Assembly: GCA_903891415.1 (NCBI GenBank)
Contig: CAITEH010000006.1
Span: 1 to 53,622, forward strand
Direction of reading: 5' to 3'
Length of the DNA stretch: 53,622 nt
Source: Candidatus Firestoneibacteriota bacterium
Lineage (GTDB): Bacteria; Oederibacteriota; D2-FULL-39-29
A program made the position numbers and the translations under genes. Position 1 is the stretch's first letter. Each line of letters begins with the position of its first letter. The notes below the pieces were generated by a model. That model ran no database searches and was not told where the DNA came from. It saw nothing but the letters and a program-made list of their open reading frames with translations. This document shows positions 49,740 to 53,622 of the stretch, in pieces.

Positions 49740-50708
49740 TTACCTGTAGGAGTCCCTGCCCCTGCCGGAATCAGAGATAGTGACAAGACTCTCGGGATAA
49801 GGCGCAAAAAAAGTTTGTTCCAGAAGATAGGATATTTTAAAACGGGTAATATAGGCCATTGTAAGGAGCGTGACGGCGCTTAAGGGAAGCGAGCCTTTTT
49901 TATACTTCTCGAGCTGTCTTAAATAATGCGCTTTTTCCTCTATTGAGATTTCTTTTGAAAAATAACCAAAGGCATGCTGTAATACATTCACCGCGGCGCC
50001 CGGTTTTGCCGGGTTTTTGAAAACGTTACAAAGTTCTTCCGCGTAGGCCTTGTAGGTTTCCTCAGCCCGTTTTTTAGCCCCGTTTGCCGCGAGCTTTCCC
50101 AGCTTTCGCATGCTGGTTTCATTATACGCAAGAAAAAGAAGTTTATTCTTTGCCTGGAAGGCCGCCAGGTCTTTTATTTTTCCTAATGTCCTTATTTCCC
50201 TGAAAGCTGCTGTCGTAAAAAGACGGGTCAGGAAAACTTCACGGATAGTAAAATTCGTAAGCCGGCCTTCATCTTCAAGAGCGGTGAAAGGAAAGTTTTC
50301 TGTTATCTTTTGCCCGAATAAACCGAAACTTTTGGTTGTTGTATTCTTCTGTTCCGCTTTCGCGTAATGTTTCACGTTTTTACAGCCGCAGGAAGGGGAA
50401 CCCTCCTTTAAAATGAACGCATCAACGGCTCTTTTTTTCAGGGTCTTGATAATAGCGGCAGAAAAAATGTCCATCTTTTCCGTAAGATCCAGTCCGGTAG
50501 AAGGCTGGAGGAGAAAGACACCCTTGCTATTTTCTATAACACGCACGGGGGCCCGGGGAACCCCCAGTCCTATCTCTTTTTCCGGGCAGGCCGAAATGAA
50601 ATCAACATAAGGCCTTAGTAGTTCCACTATTTCAGAATGAAGTATCATTCCGTTCCACCTGCAGTTTTCAAAACCCAGGCATTTGCTTGCAAATATTACC
50701 GGCCTCAT
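49740..50708 (-). CDS. DUF523 and DUF1722 domain protein (YbgA type)
   Basis: A 322-residue protein. The N-terminal DUF523 (about 1-150) has spaced cysteines in SKCLGFENCRWNG, ISACPEKEIGLGVPR and KEGSPSCGCKNV, which could hold a metal or cluster. The C-terminal DUF1722 (about 185-300) holds YNETSMRKLGKL, the YxEE-like stretch and LLTMAYITRF. DUF1722 is often found next to DNA photolyase and stress genes; the function is unknown. It is divergent from the FecR gene and convergent with the Lys-rich protein gene. Confidence 0.88.
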   Translation of the reverse strand: MRPVIFASKCLGFENCRWNGMILHSEIVELLRPYVDFISACPEKEIGLGVPRAPVRVIENSKGVFLLQPSTGLDLTEKMDIFSAAIIKTLKKRAVDAFILKEGSPSCGCKNVKHYAKAEQKNTTTKSFGLFGQKITENFPFTALEDEGRLTNFTIREVFLTRLFTTAAFREIRTLGKIKDLAAFQAKNKLLFLAYNETSMRKLGKLAANGAKKRAEETYKAYAEELCNVFKNPAKPGAAVNVLQHAFGYFSKEISIEEKAHYLRQLEKYKKGSLPLSAVTLLTMAYITRFKISYLLEQTFFAPYPESLVTISDSGRGRDSYR

Positions 50709-50808
50709 TTATACCTCTTTGAGCAGGACTTATAGATAAAGTATATTCCTAAGCGGCCGGTAGTATCAAGTCCCAAGTTTTGGGACTGATGACACAGATT
50801 AAAATGAT

Positions 50809-50872
50809 ATGGCACAGATAAGATCAGATGGGGCGAATAGCTGGGAGATGGCACAGATAAGATCAGATGGGG
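50809..50872 (+). repeat. 39-base tandem repeat, two full units
   Basis: The 25-base segment beginning ATGGCACAGATAAGATCAGA at 50809 is repeated exactly at 50848. Partial copies flank it (GATGACACAGATTAAAATGAT upstream, AGATGGCCGGATAAAAATGA downstream as shorter matches). Confidence 0.75.
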
Positions 50873-50931
50873 TGGAATGGGGAGATGGCCGGATAAAAAT
50901 GATATAAAACAGATGGTGTGTTGCTGTTTCC

Positions 50932-50960
50932 TTGACAAAGGGTTTTTTCTATAATATACT
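50932..50960 (+). promoter_or_regulatory. promoter of FecR/beta-barrel gene
   Basis: A perfect TTGACA at 50932-50937 and TATACT at 50955-50960 with 17-base spacing. The leader would be about 48 bases, ending in AGGAGGA before the ATG. Confidence 0.8.
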
Positions 50961-51014
50961 TGAGCGTAATGAGTAAGCAGCGGAGTAAAAAAAGTTTTTA
51001 AACAGGAGGAATTT

Positions 51015-52841
51015 ATGAAAAAGCTTATGATAACGGCGTTTCTTCTTTGCTTTGCCTGTTCAAGCGCTGTTTTTGGAGAGGAACTCTCTTCGGCAAAAAT
51101 AACCGGGCTTTCAGGCCTTGTTGAAGTTTCCCGGCCGGATGAAAATAAAAAACAAAACTGGGCTCCTGCCGGTTTGGGGCAGGTTCTTAACCAGGGCGAT
51201 GAATTGAGAACAAAAGAAGGCCGGGTTGAGTTAACCTTCGAGGATGGCAGCAAGCTCAATCTAAAGGAAAACACGGCGCTCACTCTTTTTAAAATGCAGG
51301 ATAAGAACCGGAAAGGGGATACCCTGGTCAAGCTCTGGATAGGGCAGATCAAGGCCAAGTTCACGGTTCAGAAAGATGATTCCACTTTTCAGGTCCAGAC
51401 AAAAAATATCATAGCGGCCGTCAAAGGCACCGAGTTTATAGTTGATGCCGATCTTAACGGCGGGTTTTTAAAGGTTCTCCAGGGTATAGTTGCTTTAATA
51501 GACGCGCTTACCAAAAGTGAAATATTTGTTAAGGCCGGTGAAAAAGCCTCTTATGCCGGCGCTTTCCAGGGCAAGCCGGAGGAAATGGACAAAGCAGAGA
51601 AGGATAAATTGGACGAAGAATGGAACGGTAAAAAAGAAGAACCCAAAAAAGCTCCGGAGTCTGCTGTTGAACCTGCCAAAGAAGAAAAAAAGGCCCCTTC
51701 TGCCGGCGGTGCCGGTGACAATTTTGGCGGTTCTTTCGGCGCGGTTTCCATTGACGGCAACACCTATTACATGATGAGTATTTTCTATGAGTTGACACTC
51801 GGAAAATTCGGCGTGGGCTTTGATGTCAGGCTCCTCTGGAATGATGACGGGATCAGAGAAGATGACTGGAAAAATTTGCAAAGATCGCTGGAGAGCATGT
51901 TTAAATATGTCCGCTATGGAATAAAAGGCGAACCGTTCTACTTAAAACTTGGAGTGCTTGATAACTCGACCCTTGGGCACGGCTTTATGGTGAGCAGGTA
52001 TTCTAATGTCGGTGTGGATGTCTATAACCGTGTCTTTGGCGCGGAAACGGATATCAGGCTGGGCGCTCTGGGTATAGAAGGATTTTGCAATGACATTACC
52101 TGGGGAAGACTGTATGCCGGTCGGATTTATTACGACATTATTCCAAGTTTCCTTCAAGCGGGTGTTACCGGGATTTATGACTACAACCCGGCCAAGGATA
52201 AATATGTCCTGGCAGGTGCCACAAAGGTCTATTTACCGGAGCAAGCCCCTCTTGTCGCTTATGGCGCGGATCTCGGGATCTCGCTTATTAAGACCGGCTT
52301 GTTGAGCGTGCTTGTTTATGCCGACTATGGTGTTTTCCGCAACGGCGGCGAAGGTTTTGCAGCTCCCGGAATAATGGGGAAGGTCGCGTTTTTTGACTAC
52401 CAGTTAGAATACAGGTCCATGCAATCCAACTTTGTGGCCGGGCTCTTTGACTATGCTTATGAGGATAGCCGTCCGGCTCTGCTGCCTGCTGCCGGCGGCC
52501 CGCGGGTCAAAGGTGTTTTCGGCCAGCTGGGCGCGCGTCCTTTACCCTGGCTTAATTTAGTAGCGGCCTATCAGCAGTATGAGGGGGAAAAACCCTATGT
52601 AAGAGGCGAGGCCTGCTACAAAGGCAATTTCATTCCGAAGATATCTGAAGTCGCCATTGGCTATGAACAAAAAGATATAGATATTGTCACTCTGAAGAGC
52701 CCGAATACCGTTGCCTACGGCAGGGTCGGCATGGAAATGGCGCCGGGGGTCATCTTCCTCTTTACCATGAGGCAGACCTATGATCCTTTACTTTCAGATT
52801 ATAAGCGGTCAACTATTATGGCAATACAGATGAGGTTCTAG
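51015..52841 (+). CDS. FecR domain protein with C-terminal outer-membrane beta-barrel-like region
   Basis: A 608-residue exported protein with signal peptide at about 1-21 (MITAFLLCFACSSAVFGEE). Residues about 30-175 are a FecR domain: GDELRTKEGRVELTFEDGSK, LNLKENTALTL, and FQVQTKNIIAAVKGTEFIV. A Lys/Glu/Pro/Ala-rich linker (about 185-240) follows. Residues about 245-608 alternate aromatic and small residues in strand-like blocks (YELTLGKFGVGFDVRLLW, YADYGVFRNGG, VAIGYEQKDIDIV) and end in MRF, a C-terminal Phe typical of outer-membrane barrels. FecR is usually an anti-sigma or cell-wall domain; joining it to a barrel is unusual. It has its own strong promoter. Confidence 0.8.
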   Translation: MKKLMITAFLLCFACSSAVFGEELSSAKITGLSGLVEVSRPDENKKQNWAPAGLGQVLNQGDELRTKEGRVELTFEDGSKLNLKENTALTLFKMQDKNRKGDTLVKLWIGQIKAKFTVQKDDSTFQVQTKNIIAAVKGTEFIVDADLNGGFLKVLQGIVALIDALTKSEIFVKAGEKASYAGAFQGKPEEMDKAEKDKLDEEWNGKKEEPKKAPESAVEPAKEEKKAPSAGGAGDNFGGSFGAVSIDGNTYYMMSIFYELTLGKFGVGFDVRLLWNDDGIREDDWKNLQRSLESMFKYVRYGIKGEPFYLKLGVLDNSTLGHGFMVSRYSNVGVDVYNRVFGAETDIRLGALGIEGFCNDITWGRLYAGRIYYDIIPSFLQAGVTGIYDYNPAKDKYVLAGATKVYLPEQAPLVAYGADLGISLIKTGLLSVLVYADYGVFRNGGEGFAAPGIMGKVAFFDYQLEYRSMQSNFVAGLFDYAYEDSRPALLPAAGGPRVKGVFGQLGARPLPWLNLVAAYQQYEGEKPYVRGEACYKGNFIPKISEVAIGYEQKDIDIVTLKSPNTVAYGRVGMEMAPGVIFLFTMRQTYDPLLSDYKRSTIMAIQMRF

Positions 52842-52900
52842 TAGAAAGATTCCACTGCTTACGGAACTTTAGGATCACGCTGATAAAAGAAAGAACAGCT

Positions 52901-52933
52901 CCGGGGCCCTGGCGGGTCCCGGGGTTTGTTTTT
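52901..52933 (+). terminator. intrinsic terminator after FecR gene
   Basis: CCGGGGCCC (52901-52909) pairs with GGGTCCCGG (52914-52922) with one G-T pair, followed by GGTTTGTTTTT. It ends just before the cupin ribosome binding site. Confidence 0.75.
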
Positions 52934-52942
52934 GGAGGAAAA

Positions 52943-53278
52943 ATGAAAAAGAATGTTGATATCAGAGGAAAAATATTTACTTTGCAGGACTTTGTGGAAT
53001 ATCAAGCTGCCGCGGTTGTCAGCAGGGAAATACTTAACAGAAAGACCGGGACGGTTACAGTTTTTTCTTTTGGGAAAGGCGAGGGGTTGAGCGAGCATAC
53101 AGCGCCGTTTGACGCTCTAGTTTATGTAGTGGACGGAAAAGTAAATATCTCTATTTCCGGAAAAACCCGGCTTGTGAAAAAAGGAGAGTTCATTATTTTG
53201 CCCGCGGGCAGGCCGCACGCGCTCAAAGGAGCGGGCAGGTTTAAAATGCTTCTTGTTATGCTGAGAGATAAAAAATAA
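52943..53278 (+). CDS. cupin domain protein
   Basis: A 111-residue single-domain cupin. The first motif is degenerate (GLSEHTAPFDALVYVVDGKV) with one His and Asp, and the second is KKGEFIILPAGRPHAL with a metal-type His. It resembles small cupins of unknown binding function. GGAGGA precedes the ATG. It directly abuts the following flavoprotein gene, with no bases between, so the two are translationally coupled. Confidence 0.85.
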   Translation: MKKNVDIRGKIFTLQDFVEYQAAAVVSREILNRKTGTVTVFSFGKGEGLSEHTAPFDALVYVVDGKVNISISGKTRLVKKGEFIILPAGRPHALKGAGRFKMLLVMLRDKK

Positions 53279-53622
53279 ATGGAAGACTTGCTGATAATCG
53301 GAGGCGGTCCCGCGGGCCTTATGGCCGCAATAACAGCTTCCGGAAATAATAAAAAGGTCCTGCTTATTGATAAAAATCCCGTCCTTGGGAAAAAGATCCG
53401 CGTATCCGGCAACGGTAAATGTAATCTTACCAACTCCGACTTAAACCTTGGTAAATACTCCGGTGATAAAATATTTTTGGAAAAAATATTTTCAAAATTT
53501 GACAATAAAAACCTGATGGACTTTTTTGAGAAACGCGGAGTCCTGTTGAAAACGGAATCTTTTGGGCGGGTCCTTCCTGTAACTGAAGATGCGGGGACTA
53601 TTATTGATTGTTTAATAGGAGA
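53279..53622 (+). CDS. BaiN/HI0933-like NAD(P)/FAD-dependent oxidoreductase, 5' part only
   Basis: The gene starts with ATG at 53279, immediately after the cupin stop, and runs off the window edge after about 114 codons. The N-terminus has the dinucleotide loop LLIIGGGPAGLMAAITAS, then LLIDKNPVLGKKIRVSGNGK and CNLTNSD, which is the signature of the HI0933/BaiN flavoprotein family. Position and motif make the call firm although only a third of the protein is visible. Confidence 0.88.
   Translation, partial: MEDLLIIGGGPAGLMAAITASGNNKKVLLIDKNPVLGKKIRVSGNGKCNLTNSDLNLGKYSGDKIFLEKIFSKFDNKNLMDFFEKRGVLLKTESFGRVLPVTEDAGTIIDCLIG

Larger units (their letters stand above)
50709..51014. other. divergent intergenic region with hairpin and tandem repeat
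   Basis: This 306-base region holds a perfect 8-base hairpin AGTCCCAA-GTT-TTGGGACT (50769-50787) without a T run, a tandem repeat with 39-base period (50809 and 50848), and the strong promoter of the FecR gene. No coding frame is convincing. Confidence 0.6.

Noticed and set aside
50809..50872. CRISPR array
   Set aside because: Only two units with a short interval and no spacer-like variation or cas genes.

Overview
The window looks like chromosome from a diderm, probably anaerobic and fermentative bacterium, most likely an uncultivated lineage. Evidence for an outer membrane: an MlaE/MlaF/MlaD lipid-transport operon, several lipoprotein signal peptides, and a FecR protein whose C-terminal half looks like a beta-barrel ending in Phe. 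Evidence for anaerobic metabolism: an NfnAB-type transhydrogenase pair, a formate/nitrite channel, and an ApbE-flavinylated extracytoplasmic protein. The mix of genes and the abundant small intergenic repeats would fit candidate phyla near Elusimicrobiota, Omnitrophota or Firestonebacteria, but this is a guess from style, not a phylogenetic result. Two tRNA genes (Ala-GGC, Gln-TTG) are present; no rRNA, CRISPR array or transposase gene was seen.

Layout. 1-406: 3' end of a sugar ABC permease. 407-5690: an AT-rich island with an AlbA/Schlafen-like ATPase regulator, a TOTE-type primase-helicase, a gene fragment and an unknown membrane protein. It ends just before tRNA-Ala at 5734. 5943-17370: housekeeping and metabolic genes on the plus strand (ZIP transporter, Gfo/Idh/MocA oxidoreductase, HEAT-repeat lipoprotein, alpha/beta hydrolase, D-cysteine desulfhydrase-like enzyme, NfnA and NfnB, GH38 alpha-mannosidase). 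17371-18488: a broken DUF1016 nuclease remnant, then an HTH/Doc toxin-antitoxin operon behind a strikingly symmetric four-site operator. 18657-24694: a dense informational and envelope run (tgt, rpsP, trmD, rplS, rnhB, yraN, mlaE, mlaF, mlaD). 24823-30362: radA, an M20 peptidase, tRNA-Gln with a possible small RNA, a nucleoside phosphorylase, a GNAT and a methyltransferase.

30388-40771 is a redox and envelope segment: flavodoxin, ApbE and an FMN-binding/DUF2271 protein in one operon; a four-domain CoA-disulfide-reductase/rhodanese/TusA/DsrE fusion behind a highly structured leader; an MFS transporter fused to a glycosyltransferase; a Cys/Met-rich TRASH-domain lipoprotein; a SlyD-like FKBP lipoprotein; and an FNT channel. 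40819-43341 carries three minus-strand genes (hypothetical, DUF2156, PAS-GGDEF). 43562-53622 returns to the plus strand (LigB dioxygenase, beta-propeller, FAH hydrolase, CoA-binding protein, NadE, Lys-rich secreted protein, FecR/beta-barrel, cupin, partial BaiN-like flavoprotein), with one minus-strand DUF523/DUF1722 gene.

The best candidates for something new are the MFS-glycosyltransferase fusion, the island pairing an AlbA-ATPase with a TOTE primase-helicase, the symmetric Doc operator, the structured leader before the sulfur-redox fusion gene, and a two-hairpin repeat whose arms differ in sequence but keep pairing and begin at stop codons.
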